Positions 1 through 8,024 of a stretch of DNA of 43,334 nucleotides are shown piece after piece (position 1 is the first letter of the stretch; each line of letters starts with the position of its first letter). A program made the translations under genes and the position numbers. The notes below the pieces were generated by a model, which searched no databases, was not told where the DNA came from, and was given only the letters and a program-made list of their open reading frames with translations. Location: assembly GCA_030834695.1 (NCBI GenBank), contig JAUQXK010000016.1, positions 1 to 43,334 of the forward strand. Direction: 5' to 3'. The DNA is from Desulfobacterales bacterium. GTDB lineage: Bacteria > Desulfobacterota > Desulfobacteria > Desulfobacterales > SpSt-501.

Positions 1-500
1 TGGACCGCGGCCTGCTGGACGGGGCGGAGTTTAACAACGCCACTTCCGACCGACTGCTCGGCTTCGCCGATGTGTCGAAGGTGTGCATGCTGCAGAGCTA
101 CCACCAGAACGCCGAGTCGTTCGAGATCCTGTTTAACAAGACCAAGTACAACGCCCTGCCGGACAAGATGAAGGCCATCATCGAGAACGCCGTGGAGGCC
201 GCCTCGGCCGACCTCTCCTGGAAAGCGGTCGACCGCTACTCGAAGGACTACGTCGAACTGCAGACCAAGGACAAGGTCAAGTTCTACAAGACCCCCGACC
301 CGATCCTGCAAAAGCAGCTAGATGTCTTCGACCAGGTTGCGGCCAAGAAGTCGGCCGAGAACCCCCTGTTCAAGGAGATCGTGGAGTCCCAGAAAGCGTT
401 TGCCGAGCGCGCGGTCCCCTGGGACCAGGATACCAACGTCAGCCGGCGCATGGCGTACAATCATTATTTCGCCAAGAAAGCCCCGGCGAAGAAAAGCTAA
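1..500 (+). CDS. dctP: TRAP transporter solute-binding protein DctP, C-terminal part (cut by window start)
   Basis: This is the 3' end of a periplasmic TRAP-family binding protein. The reading frame is open from base 3 and begins with DGAEFNNATSD, the segment after which DctP proteins carry the ligand-pocket loop; SYHQNAESFEILFNK, also typical of DctP, follows. The C-terminal half is helical and Lys/Glu-rich and ends KKAPAKKS. About half to two thirds of a usual DctP (330-380 residues) lies upstream, so signal peptide and substrate-defining Arg are not visible. It is followed by dctQ and dctM in the same direction, with an 89-base spacer that folds into two hairpins. It should bind an organic anion (often a carboxylate) and deliver it to the DctQM permease. 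The substrate cannot be deduced here. Confidence 0.9.
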   Translation, partial: DRGLLDGAEFNNATSDRLLGFADVSKVCMLQSYHQNAESFEILFNKTKYNALPDKMKAIIENAVEAASADLSWKAVDRYSKDYVELQTKDKVKFYKTPDPILQKQLDVFDQVAAKKSAENPLFKEIVESQKAFAERAVPWDQDTNVSRRMAYNHYFAKKAPAKKS

Positions 501-559
501 GTGGTTTTTAACCACCATTCGGTCAGCCATCCGGGTGCCGTCCGCCCCCGGATGGCTGA
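501..559 (+). promoter_or_regulatory. Two consecutive stem-loops between dctP and dctQ (attenuator or mRNA-stabilising)
   Basis: Right after the dctP stop, GTGGTT-TTT-AACCAC forms a 6-bp hairpin (501-515). Next comes a perfect 13-bp stem, 523-535 with 547-559 (TCAGCCATCCGGG and its complement), with an 11-nt loop. Only three T follow, so it is a weak terminator at best. Such hairpins after a binding-protein gene usually lower permease expression relative to the binding protein, by partial termination or by protecting the upstream message from 3' decay. That role is inferred from position. Confidence 0.7.
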
Positions 560-589
560 TTTATCGTTGACTTTCAGGCAGGATCGAAC

Positions 590-1216
590 ATGCAGAAATT
601 GCTGCTTACCGTCGACAAGATCAGCACGTTTGTGGGCCAGACGTTTTCCTGGCTCATCGTGGGGCTTACCTTTCTCATCACTTACGAAATTTTCTCGCGT
701 TACGCGCTCGACGCCCCGCATGCCTATGCCTTCGATATGATGCTTCAGATGTACGGGACCCTGTTCATGATGTCGGGCGCCTACACGCTGTCGAAAAACA
801 GCCACGTGCGCGGGGACGTGCTCTACGGCTTCTTCCCGCCGCGGCTGCAGGCCGGCCTAGACCTGACGCTGTACGTCGTTTTCTTCCTGCCGGGGGTGTG
901 CGCCCTGTGCTGGGCTGGTTACACGTATGCCGCCGAGTCCTGGGCCATCCGGGAGTACTCAAGTATCACCTCTGAGGGACCGCCGATTTACCCGTTCAAG
1001 ACCGTCATCCCGGTCGCCGGGGCGTTCCTGCTGGTGCAGGGGATCGTCGAGATGATACGCTGCGTGATCTGCCTGAAGCGGGGTCAATGGCCCTCGCGCG
1101 TGCAGGACGTGGAGGAGGTCGACGTCGACAAGCTGAAGGAAATGGTGCACGTCAAGGACGAGGACATCGCCAAGCTCGATGAGTTCGTGACGGCCAAGAA
1201 AGGGAGCGACTCGTGA
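590..1216 (+). CDS. dctQ: TRAP transporter small permease subunit DctQ
   Basis: A 208-residue integral membrane protein with four predicted helices: about residues 18-40 (FSWLIVGLTFLITYEIF), 50-70 (MMLQMYGTLFMMSGAY), 85-110 (LTLYVVFFLPGVCALCWAGY) and 140-160 (VIPVAGAFLLVQGIVEMI). The sequence SRYALDAPHAYAFDM and the HVRGDV motif after helix 2 are typical of DctQ. The C-terminal tail (residues 165-208) is cytoplasmic and rich in Glu, Asp and Lys (VEEVDVDKLKEM), longer than in many DctQ. It forms the small membrane subunit that partners DctM. Its stop overlaps the GTG start of dctM (GTGA), indicating coupled translation. Confidence 0.92.
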   Translation: MQKLLLTVDKISTFVGQTFSWLIVGLTFLITYEIFSRYALDAPHAYAFDMMLQMYGTLFMMSGAYTLSKNSHVRGDVLYGFFPPRLQAGLDLTLYVVFFLPGVCALCWAGYTYAAESWAIREYSSITSEGPPIYPFKTVIPVAGAFLLVQGIVEMIRCVICLKRGQWPSRVQDVEEVDVDKLKEMVHVKDEDIAKLDEFVTAKKGSDS

Positions 1217-3147
1217 AAAAGGAAGTTTGGTTCGGACTTTCCATCATGGCCGTGGTGGTGATGATCGTGTTCGCTGTGATGCCCGCCCCGTCGCAAATGA
1301 CCAACGGCCACCTGGGCCTGCTGATGCTGGCGATGATCGTGATAGCGATCATGCTCGGCTTTCCCACGGCGTTCACACTGATGGGCATGGGCACGATGTT
1401 CACCTTCATGTTCTACATGAGTGCGAACCCTTCCACGGCATTGGCCCGTACGCTCGACCTGATGGTGCAGCGCGCCTATGCGGTCATGAACAACGACGTG
1501 CTGATCTCGGTGCCTCTGTTCGTCTTCATGGGCTACCTGGTCGAGCGCGCCAACCTGATCGAAAAGCTGTTCAAGAGCCTGCATCTGGCAACCTCGCGCA
1601 TCCCTGGATCGTTGGCCGTCGCGACGGTCGTGACCTGTGCGGTCTTCGCCACCGCCACCGGGATCATCGGCGCCGTGGTGACCCTGATGGGTCTGCTCGC
1701 GTTTCCGGCGATGCTCAAGGCCGGCTACAACATCCGGCTGGCTGCCGGCGCCGTGACCGCGGGCGGCACTCTCGGCATCCTGATCCCGCCCTCGGTGCTC
1801 CTGATCCTCTACGGCGCCACCGCCGGCGTGTCGGTGGTGCAGCTTTACGCCGGCGCTTTTTTCCCGGGCATCATGTTGGCGTCGCTCTACGTCTGCTGGA
1901 TCATCATCAACGCGAAGCTCAGACCCGGCATCGCGCCGCCGCTGTCTGAAAAAGACCAGCGCGTGGATCTCCCCAGATTCGCGGAAATCATCTCCAGGAT
2001 CAGCAGCAACGCTATGGCAGGGCTGATCACTGCGCTCAAGGGCAAGCGCAACGCCGACGTCCCCCTGCGCACCCTGGTCAACCACCTGGTCATCGTTCTG
2101 CTGCCGGCGCTGGCGGCCGCTCTGTTCATGGGTTCGATCTATCTCACCCTGACTGCGCCAGACTACGTGGTGCCGAGTGAGTTGCAGGAGATGGGCTTCG
2201 CAGCACAGGAAGAGAAGACCGAGGGTCTGGAGGAGCCGGAAGAGGAAGCCAGTGGGCTGCAGGAGCCCCCGGTCGAGGGCGGGCAGGAGACTCCGGCTGC
2301 GGCCGGAGCCGTTACCGAAATCCCGAAGGCGTCCGCTGCGGCGGAGGCGGACCAGCCAAACGCAGCGGAGGTTGCGGAAGGGGAGCGCAAGCCCGTTCCC
2401 ACCGCTTACTGGGTCACGCTCGGCATCGTCGCGGCGGGCCTCGCCGTCTTCTATGCGATTTTCACTTTCGTTCGGCTCGAGATCTTCAAGATGCTGCTGA
2501 CGTCGTTTTTTCCGCTGGCGCTTCTGATTCTCGGGGTCCTCGGCTCCATCGTCGTCGGCCTGGCGACGCCGACCGAGGCGGCGGCGATGGGATCGTTCGG
2601 GGGGTTTGTGCTGGCGGCCGCCTACCGGCAGCTCACCTTCGGCCGGATCAAGGAATCGGTGTTTCTCTGTGCCAAAACCAGCGCCATGGTGTGCTGGCTG
2701 TTTGTCGGCTCGAGCATTTTCGCAGCGGCTTTCGCGCTGCTTGGCGGGCAGGAGATCATCAACGCATGGGTCAAGTCGCTCGACATGACGCCGGTGCAGT
2801 TCATGCTCCTGGCCCAGGTCATCATCTTCCTGCTCGGCTGGCCCCTGGAGTGGACCGAGATCATTGTCATCTTCATGCCGATCTTCATCCCGTTGCTGTC
2901 GTACTTCAACATCGATCCGTTGTTTTTCGGCCTGCTGGTGGCGCTCAACCTGCAGACGGCCTTCCTGTCGCCACCGGTGGCCATGGCCGCCTTCTACCTG
3001 AAAGGGGTGGCGCCGCCGCATGTTTCACTGAACCAGATCTTCATGGGGATGATGCCGTACATGGCGATTCAGGTGCTCGCGCTGTTCCTGCTGTACATGT
3101 TCCCGCAGATCGGGTTGTGGCTGCCGTCTTTGGTGTATCAAGGATAA
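1213..3147 (+). CDS. dctM: TRAP transporter large permease DctM with long acidic insertion
   Basis: The large TRAP permease subunit, which drives substrate import with a cation gradient. The GTG start at 1213 overlaps the dctQ stop and has AAGGGAG upstream. Hallmarks are GFPTAFTLMGMG near residue 50, GGTLGILIPPSVLLILYGA near 185-205 and GLATPTEAAAMGSFGG near 450. At 644 residues it is about 200 longer than a usual DctM (about 425). The extra material sits mid-protein, between PPLSEKDQ (about 240) and the FPLALLILG helix (about 430). It holds one added hydrophobic helix (about 290-315), a low-complexity Glu/Pro/Ala linker (about 320-396, for example GLEEPEEEASGLQEPP) and a second added helix (about 397-420). 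The rest of the permease is intact. Confidence 0.93.
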   Translation: MKKEVWFGLSIMAVVVMIVFAVMPAPSQMTNGHLGLLMLAMIVIAIMLGFPTAFTLMGMGTMFTFMFYMSANPSTALARTLDLMVQRAYAVMNNDVLISVPLFVFMGYLVERANLIEKLFKSLHLATSRIPGSLAVATVVTCAVFATATGIIGAVVTLMGLLAFPAMLKAGYNIRLAAGAVTAGGTLGILIPPSVLLILYGATAGVSVVQLYAGAFFPGIMLASLYVCWIIINAKLRPGIAPPLSEKDQRVDLPRFAEIISRISSNAMAGLITALKGKRNADVPLRTLVNHLVIVLLPALAAALFMGSIYLTLTAPDYVVPSELQEMGFAAQEEKTEGLEEPEEEASGLQEPPVEGGQETPAAAGAVTEIPKASAAAEADQPNAAEVAEGERKPVPTAYWVTLGIVAAGLAVFYAIFTFVRLEIFKMLLTSFFPLALLILGVLGSIVVGLATPTEAAAMGSFGGFVLAAAYRQLTFGRIKESVFLCAKTSAMVCWLFVGSSIFAAAFALLGGQEIINAWVKSLDMTPVQFMLLAQVIIFLLGWPLEWTEIIVIFMPIFIPLLSYFNIDPLFFGLLVALNLQTAFLSPPVAMAAFYLKGVAPPHVSLNQIFMGMMPYMAIQVLALFLLYMFPQIGLWLPSLVYQG

Positions 3148-3180
3148 AAATCCGATGCCCCGCGGGGGCATCGGATTTTT
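3146..3180 (+). terminator. Rho-independent terminator after dctM
   Basis: A perfect 16-bp stem (3146-3161 with 3165-3180) with loop GCG. The A5 at the 5' base pairs with the T5 at the 3' base, so the structure can work in both directions. The dctM stop TAA lies in its first bases. It ends the dctPQM operon; the next gene begins only 37 bases later. Confidence 0.93.
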
Positions 3181-3217
3181 ATAAGAACACCCGGAAAAAT
3201 TATAGGATGAAGAAACG

Positions 3218-4180
3218 ATGAAACCTAAAATATTGGTGACGCGCGAGATTTTTGACGACGTGCTGGATTATCTGCGCCAGCACTTCGATGTGGCCGACAA
3301 CCAGGCGGACACGCCCATGGATGCCGGGACGCTGGCCAAAAACCTGGCCGACAAGACCGGGGCCATGACCACGCTGGTGGACCGGGTCGACGCGCAACTT
3401 CTCTCCGGCTGCCCCAAGCTCAAAGCGGTGTGCAACATCGCCGTCGGCTTCAACAACATCGACCTGGGAGCCTGTTCGAAGGCCGGGGTCATGGCCACCA
3501 ACACGCCCGGCGTCCTGGACGACAGCACCGCGGACTTCACCTGGGCGCTGATCCTGTCCACGGCCCGACGAGTCGTGGAGTCCGACGCGCACGTGCGGGC
3601 ACGGCAGTGGAAGGGCTGGTACCTCAAGCAGTTCCTGGGTGCGGACGTGCACCACGCCACCCTGGGCATCCTGGGCTTCGGACGCATCGGAAGACGGGTG
3701 GCGCGCCGGGCGATGGGCTTCGACATGACGGTCCTGTATCACGATACCCAGCCGGCCGACGCGGCGACGGAGCGTTCCTGCAACGCCGCCTACGTGAGCA
3801 TGGACGAACTCCTGGCCCGCGCCGACATCCTGACCATTCATGTGCCCTACGCCCCGTCGACCCACCACGTGGTGGGGGCGCCGGAGCTGGCCAAGATGAA
3901 ACCCGGGGCCATTCTCATCCACGCCTCGCGCGGCGGCGTGGTGGACGACGCGGCCCTGGTGGCGGCCCTGAAAAGCGGCCGGCTGGCCGGCGCCGGCCTG
4001 GACGTCTACGAGAACGAACCCGCTCTGAACCCGGAGTTCCTGGCCATGAAGAACGTGGTCCTGACGCCCCACATCGCCAGCTCATCGGAAGCCACCCGCC
4101 ATGCCATGGCGATGCTGGCCGCCCAGAACCTGGTGGCGGCACTGACTACCGGAAGGCCGCCCAATCTGCTCAACCCATAG
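3218..4180 (+). CDS. D-2-hydroxyacid dehydrogenase (glyoxylate/hydroxypyruvate reductase type)
   Basis: NAD(P)-dependent reductase of 2-oxo acids to D-2-hydroxy acids, 320 residues, full length. The N-terminal catalytic half includes NIAVGFNNIDL (73-83). The Rossmann domain has LGFGRIG (152-158). Catalytic residues are Arg238 (HASRGGVVDD), Glu267 (ENEP) and His285 (TPHIASSS). The ATG at 3218 is preceded by AGGA. It starts 37 bases after the dctM terminator, so it either has a compact promoter or relies on read-through. Placement after a TRAP operon suggests the imported compound or its product is a hydroxy or oxo acid; this is inference. The closest family members are GhrB/TkrA-like reductases, but cofactor and substrate cannot be settled by eye. 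Confidence 0.9.
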   Translation: MKPKILVTREIFDDVLDYLRQHFDVADNQADTPMDAGTLAKNLADKTGAMTTLVDRVDAQLLSGCPKLKAVCNIAVGFNNIDLGACSKAGVMATNTPGVLDDSTADFTWALILSTARRVVESDAHVRARQWKGWYLKQFLGADVHHATLGILGFGRIGRRVARRAMGFDMTVLYHDTQPADAATERSCNAAYVSMDELLARADILTIHVPYAPSTHHVVGAPELAKMKPGAILIHASRGGVVDDAALVAALKSGRLAGAGLDVYENEPALNPEFLAMKNVVLTPHIASSSEATRHAMAMLAAQNLVAALTTGRPPNLLNP

Positions 4181-4305
4181 CAAAACGGCGCTGCGGGCCG
4201 TGATCCGGCGTTGCACGGTCTCTTGTAAATGCTCACATATCTTGCGATATGCTGCGCTTTCCAAGAGGCCGTGCGCCTTGGCTGACGGCCCGGGGCGCCG
4301 TTTTA
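4181..4305. repeat. Palindromic interspersed repeat, family 1 copy A
   Basis: About 125 bases forming one long imperfect palindrome. The ends are AAAACGGCGC (4182-4191) and its exact complement (4295-4304), and the arms pair most of the way to a centre near 4243. A second copy of nearly the same length and sequence, in the same orientation, lies at 26451-26593. The copies share GGGCCGTGATCC, GCGTTGC and the block around GGCTGCGC/GGCTGAC. There is no open reading frame. It follows the dehydrogenase stop directly and could act as a terminator. Confidence 0.85.
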
Positions 4306-4358
4306 CAAAACCCGGCCGCTTTTTACGTCAGAGGCTTCGGTGAATCTGATCTGTTTTC

Positions 4359-4437
4359 TGTGGGAGCGGCTTTCCAGCCGCGATCGGACCGGCAAATACC
4401 CCCGAACCTAGGATCGTGGCTGGAAAGCCACTCCCAC
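4359..4437. repeat. Palindromic interspersed repeat, family 3 copy A
   Basis: Inverted arms GTGGGAGCGGCTTTCCAGCC (from 4360) and the near-complement ending CTCCCAC (4437), with about 30 bases between. The same arms appear in a shorter copy at 8025-8075. It resembles REP-type elements. It lies just upstream of the amidase gene; I see no clear promoter in the remaining bases 4306-4358. Confidence 0.82.
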
Positions 4438-4465
4438 GAAGAGAACCTTCGGTAGGAGAATTCTC

Positions 4466-5812
4466 ATGAACTCGATACCGCTCCATTGCATGGGGCTTCG
4501 TGAGGCCGCGCAGGCCATCCGCCGGGGCGAGCTCAGCAGCGATGAGCTGACCCGCGCGCTGCTCGCCCGCATCGAACGGCACGAAAGCACCGTGCGGGCT
4601 TTTCAATGGATGGATCCCCAGCGAGCGCTGGACCTCGCGCGCCGGGCCGACCGCCAATTGAAATCCGGCGATCAGCTGGGTCCCCTGCACGGCATCCCCC
4701 TCGGCATCAAGGACATCATCGCCACCCAGGACATCCCGACCACCATGGGCTCGCCGATCTATGCCGGCCACTTGCCGGCCCAATCGGCGGCGCTGGTCCA
4801 GCGGGCCGAAGCTGCCGGCGCCTTCGTGTTGGGAAAGACCGTCACCACCGAGTTCGCCTATTTCACCCCCGGGAAAACGCGCAACCCCTGGAACCCGGCC
4901 CACACGCCCGGCGGATCCTCGAGCGGATCGGCGGCGGCGGTCGCCATGGGGTTTCTGCCGGGAGCGGTCGGCACCCAGACGAACGGCTCGATGATCCGAC
5001 CCGCGGCCTTCTGCGGCGTCGTGGGATACAAACCGACGGCGGGCTTCATCGCCCTCGCCGGCGTGCACCCCTTCAGCCCCAGCCTGGATCAGCCGGGCGT
5101 ATTCACCCGCAGCGTGTCCGACGCCGCCCTTTTGGCGGCGGCGCTCATGGAAAGAGAGGACACGGATGCGGTCAGCGGCGAGGGGATACCGGACGATATC
5201 GCGCCGCGGGTGCACCCCCCGCGGCTGGCGGCCGTGCGCTCTCCGGTCTGGCATCTGGCGGATCCGCAGGCCCAGGAGCATTTCTTGAAAATGGTGGCGC
5301 ACCTGCGCTCGGCCGGAGCACCGGTCGAGGAGCTGGAGTTGCCGCCGTCGTTCAAGGACGCCCATGCCGTGCATCGAACCGTCATGGTTGGCGAGGGGGC
5401 GCGGATATTCGCGGATCTGCAGGGCCGCGACCGCGCCCGGCTCAGCCCGCGGTTGAACGCCCTCATCGACGAGGGCCGAAGCATTTCGGATGCCGACCTG
5501 TCCCGGGGGTTGGAGAAACAGAGGGAGTTCGCCGGGGAACTGGATGCTTTTCTGAAGGACTTTGACGGGGTCGTCACCCCATCCGCCCTCGGAGAGGCGC
5601 CCGCGGATCTGACGCAGACCGGAGATCCGGCTTTCTGCACCATCTGGTCGCTCGGCGGTGTGCCCGCTGTCACGATCCCTGCGGGGCGCGGTGTGACCGG
5701 CCTGCCCCTCGGCCTGCAAATCGTAGGCCCGCGGCGCGCGGACGGGCAGGTCCTCTCGGCGGCTCTCTGGTGCGACGAACGGATCGGCTGGGGCCAGCGG
5801 ATCGTCGATTAG
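4466..5812 (+). CDS. Amidase signature family hydrolase
   Basis: A 448-residue enzyme of the GatA/FAAH amidase family, which hydrolyses carboxylic amides by a Ser-cisSer-Lys triad. The residues visible are Lys82 (GIKDII), Ser151 in GGSSSGSAAAVA, and the nucleophile Ser175 (TNGSMIRPA), 24 residues on, the spacing seen in FAAH. The usual GGSIR core reads NGSMIR. The ATG at 4466 has TAGGAGAA upstream. It is shorter than GatA and has no gatB or gatC neighbour, so a catabolic amidase is more likely than the tRNA amidotransferase subunit. Its stop codon overlaps the stop of the convergent malate synthase-like gene. Confidence 0.9.
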   Translation: MNSIPLHCMGLREAAQAIRRGELSSDELTRALLARIERHESTVRAFQWMDPQRALDLARRADRQLKSGDQLGPLHGIPLGIKDIIATQDIPTTMGSPIYAGHLPAQSAALVQRAEAAGAFVLGKTVTTEFAYFTPGKTRNPWNPAHTPGGSSSGSAAAVAMGFLPGAVGTQTNGSMIRPAAFCGVVGYKPTAGFIALAGVHPFSPSLDQPGVFTRSVSDAALLAAALMEREDTDAVSGEGIPDDIAPRVHPPRLAAVRSPVWHLADPQAQEHFLKMVAHLRSAGAPVEELELPPSFKDAHAVHRTVMVGEGARIFADLQGRDRARLSPRLNALIDEGRSISDADLSRGLEKQREFAGELDAFLKDFDGVVTPSALGEAPADLTQTGDPAFCTIWSLGGVPAVTIPAGRGVTGLPLGLQIVGPRRADGQVLSAALWCDERIGWGQRIVD

Positions 5813-7716
5813 CCGAAGTCCGGATTCTCGGTCAGCCGCGTGCCGTCGCGCCCGAAGGCGGTCAGATACGCATCGATGCGCTGGTTCGCGCGCCCGAGGT
5901 CGTGGTTGTTCAGGTTGAGGTTGAGCAGGTCGATGTACCACGGCGCCTTGAACGGGCTCTTGACATAGCGCTCCACGATCGCGCGGGCGATCGGCAGGGT
6001 GGTTGCCTTCGAATCGTCGTGGACGTCCCGGTTTCCCGCCCTTTGCAGTTTCTCGTATTCCTCTTCCATCAGCCGCTCGAAAAATGCGGGAGTAAATGCG
6101 TCGCCCGCCCTCACGCCGCTTGACGGATCGTCTGCCGTAAAGCGCGCCTGCTTGTGCAGCCACTCCCACAGAATGCTGAGGCGGATCTCGCCGGTCGCCA
6201 TGTCCTCCATCAGGTAGAGCTCGTCGTCGTTGCCGAAGTAGTCGGCCGGCTTGATCGCCGCGGCCTGAAACCCCCGGCCGAAGGCGTTGCCGTACTGCAG
6301 GGCGATCGAAAGCAGATCGCGGGCGCCGCGCACCGTGCGCGGCGCCGGCTCGAGCAGGATCAGGTCGTCGGCGTCCTTTGGTTCGTAGGTGAGCGGCGGA
6401 AAGGCGCGGCCCAGCTGGTTGTCGGCACCGGCCTTCTCCCAGACCGGCCGGACGATGTGGACCATCTTCCAGTGCGCCACCCATTTGCCGCTGGCGCCTC
6501 CCCGCTGCTCGCTCTCGCCGCCGGCGACCGCGCGCTTCATTCCGACCGCGATGCCTTTTTCCGAGCCGACCGGGATGTTGGGCTGCATGCCGCCCTGCCA
6601 GAGCGCGCAGCGGCCGTTGCGGTCGGGTGTGTTCACCGCGCGCCGCACCCGGTCTTCATAGACCCGCATGTAGCCGTATTTCATGGTGATGGCATCGATG
6701 TTGGGGTTGTGGAAGCCCGGGTCCCAGGCGAGCGCGTCGGCGACGCTGTTGATGTAGTCCCAGCGGCCGGTGTTGAAGCCGACGAAGCGCGGGCCGAGCG
6801 CGGCGCGGATCTCCATCAGCTGGTAGCACGCCTCGATCTGCTCGACCAGGACATAGGCCTTCACCGTGCCGACCGCCAAACCGAGGTGCTGCTCGAGAGC
6901 GCTGAGGATGTCGTGCCACAGCGCGGCTTCCTCGGCGGTTTGGATCTTGGGCAGGTAGAGGACGATCGAGCGACCCTCGCCGGTCAAGGTCCGGTGGTTG
7001 TTGACGACGTAGAGGGCGGCGTCGACGATCGCGGCCGAAAAGCCGGAGCCGTTCCGGTCGCGCACGTGGCGGTCGTCGAGGTGCAGGCCCCGGGGTCGAT
7101 AGATGCGGGTGGTGAAATCGAGCTGTTTCTTCCAGTCGGAAATGATCTCCCGGCCGAAGAAGCCGCTGGACCAGGCGTTCATCTCCGCGGCGACGGCCGC
7201 GGCGACCCGCAGAAACGCCTCCTGACGCGCGAAGGCGACCATGAGGTTGCGCTGGTTGTCGAGCGACATGGCATCCACCTGGCCGAGGGCGTCCTCGCCG
7301 TCGAACATCCAGCCGTCGGCGCCGGAAAGCAGGGCATAGGCCACGTTGCGGATGCCGGCTTCCACCGTCGCGCGCGGCCGGGTGGCCGGGCCGGTGCCCT
7401 GGACCCACTGGCGCTGCAAATCGTGGGGGATTTCGGAGCCGTCGAACCGGCCTTCGCGCGCCTGCTGCACGGTGAGCGTGGTGCGCGGGATCGGGGCGGC
7501 CGGGTCGAGGAAACCGATCCGCCGGTTCTCCCGGAAGCGCACCGCCCGGCGCTCGATGCGTTCACGCATGATCCGCTGGCGTTCGACGTTGAACCCGGCC
7601 AGGGCCTCCAGCGCGTCGAGCGCCGCCCGGGTCAGCACGTCCGGGTAGTGATCCAGAATGCCCTTGCGAAACCGCAAGCGGCCGGAGCTTCCCGCTGTCA
7701 TGGTTTTTGAGCTCAC
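5809..7716 (-). CDS. Malate synthase family protein (acetyl-CoA + glyoxylate condensing type)
   Basis: Long (about 635 residues) member of the malate synthase superfamily. Visible motifs are DGWMFDGEDALG (near 135), IYRPRGLHL (near 210), LPKIQT (near 255), GFNTGRWDYINS (near 315, the family signature), GGMQPNIPV (near 385), WVAH (near 415) and LMEDMATGEIRLSILWEW (near 505), which carries the Asp used as catalytic base in known malate synthases. Usual malate synthase A is about 530 residues; the extra length is spread between motifs and at the C-terminus. I chose the GTG at 7716 because GGGGAGGA lies 5 bases upstream; an ATG at 7734 lies before this site and one at 7701 after it. No isocitrate lyase is nearby, so a role with glyoxylate from another source, or a related CoA ester, is possible. 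Confidence 0.82.
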   Translation of the reverse strand: MSSKTMTAGSSGRLRFRKGILDHYPDVLTRAALDALEALAGFNVERQRIMRERIERRAVRFRENRRIGFLDPAAPIPRTTLTVQQAREGRFDGSEIPHDLQRQWVQGTGPATRPRATVEAGIRNVAYALLSGADGWMFDGEDALGQVDAMSLDNQRNLMVAFARQEAFLRVAAAVAAEMNAWSSGFFGREIISDWKKQLDFTTRIYRPRGLHLDDRHVRDRNGSGFSAAIVDAALYVVNNHRTLTGEGRSIVLYLPKIQTAEEAALWHDILSALEQHLGLAVGTVKAYVLVEQIEACYQLMEIRAALGPRFVGFNTGRWDYINSVADALAWDPGFHNPNIDAITMKYGYMRVYEDRVRRAVNTPDRNGRCALWQGGMQPNIPVGSEKGIAVGMKRAVAGGESEQRGGASGKWVAHWKMVHIVRPVWEKAGADNQLGRAFPPLTYEPKDADDLILLEPAPRTVRGARDLLSIALQYGNAFGRGFQAAAIKPADYFGNDDELYLMEDMATGEIRLSILWEWLHKQARFTADDPSSGVRAGDAFTPAFFERLMEEEYEKLQRAGNRDVHDDSKATTLPIARAIVERYVKSPFKAPWYIDLLNLNLNNHDLGRANQRIDAYLTAFGRDGTRLTENPDFG

Positions 7717-7800
7717 ACGATCCTCCCCAAGCATGGGTCAGGGTTTTAGGCCGAAGGCGGAAGGATTTTTTACCTGATATTAATCGTTTCGAAATAGTCC

Positions 7801-7875
7801 GTCATGCCGGACGTGATCCGGCATCCAATAAGGGTTGAATTCACTGGATGCCGGCTAAAAACATGCCGGAATGAC
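7801..7875. repeat. Palindromic repeat, GTCATGCCGGA type
   Basis: Inverted arms GTCATGCCGGACGTGATCC (from 7801) and a near-complement ending CATGCCGGAATGAC (7875), each enclosing GGATGCCGG-type sub-repeats. One copy is present in this window. Similar palindromes with CCGGCATGAC ends are common intergenic repeats in Proteobacteria-like genomes. It occupies part of the 378-base gap 7735-8112. Confidence 0.75.
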
Positions 7876-8024
7876 GACGTAAAGACAATTATGAGACCCT
7901 TAATAACCTTCCATCTTCAGCCGATCTACGCCGGTATCGGACAATAAACCGTAGGACAGCAGCTGCCAGTGTCAAGCATGCCATGGCGCGGGGCGCCACA
8001 TTATCGGCAAGAACTTTTTTTTTG
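7876..8024. other. Intergenic stretch without recognised features
   Basis: This is the remainder of the 7735-8112 gap, between the two palindromic repeats. It is AT-richer than its surroundings, has no open frame with a ribosome binding site, and ends in a run of nine T (8015-8023). I see no tRNA, sRNA or convincing promoter. Confidence 0.5.

Noticed and set aside
1084-3021. Long open frame on the minus strand opposite dctM (645 codons)
   Set aside because: His/Arg/Asp-rich composition with no domain; it is the antisense shadow of dctM in a GC-rich genome.
4328-6484. 718-codon minus-strand frame opposite the amidase
   Set aside because: The amidase carries the full Ser-Ser-Lys triad on the plus strand, and this frame also overlaps the malate synthase-like gene out of frame.
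6154-7710. 518-codon plus-strand frame opposite the malate synthase-like gene
   Set aside because: The minus strand carries the malate synthase signature motifs; the plus-strand peptide is featureless.
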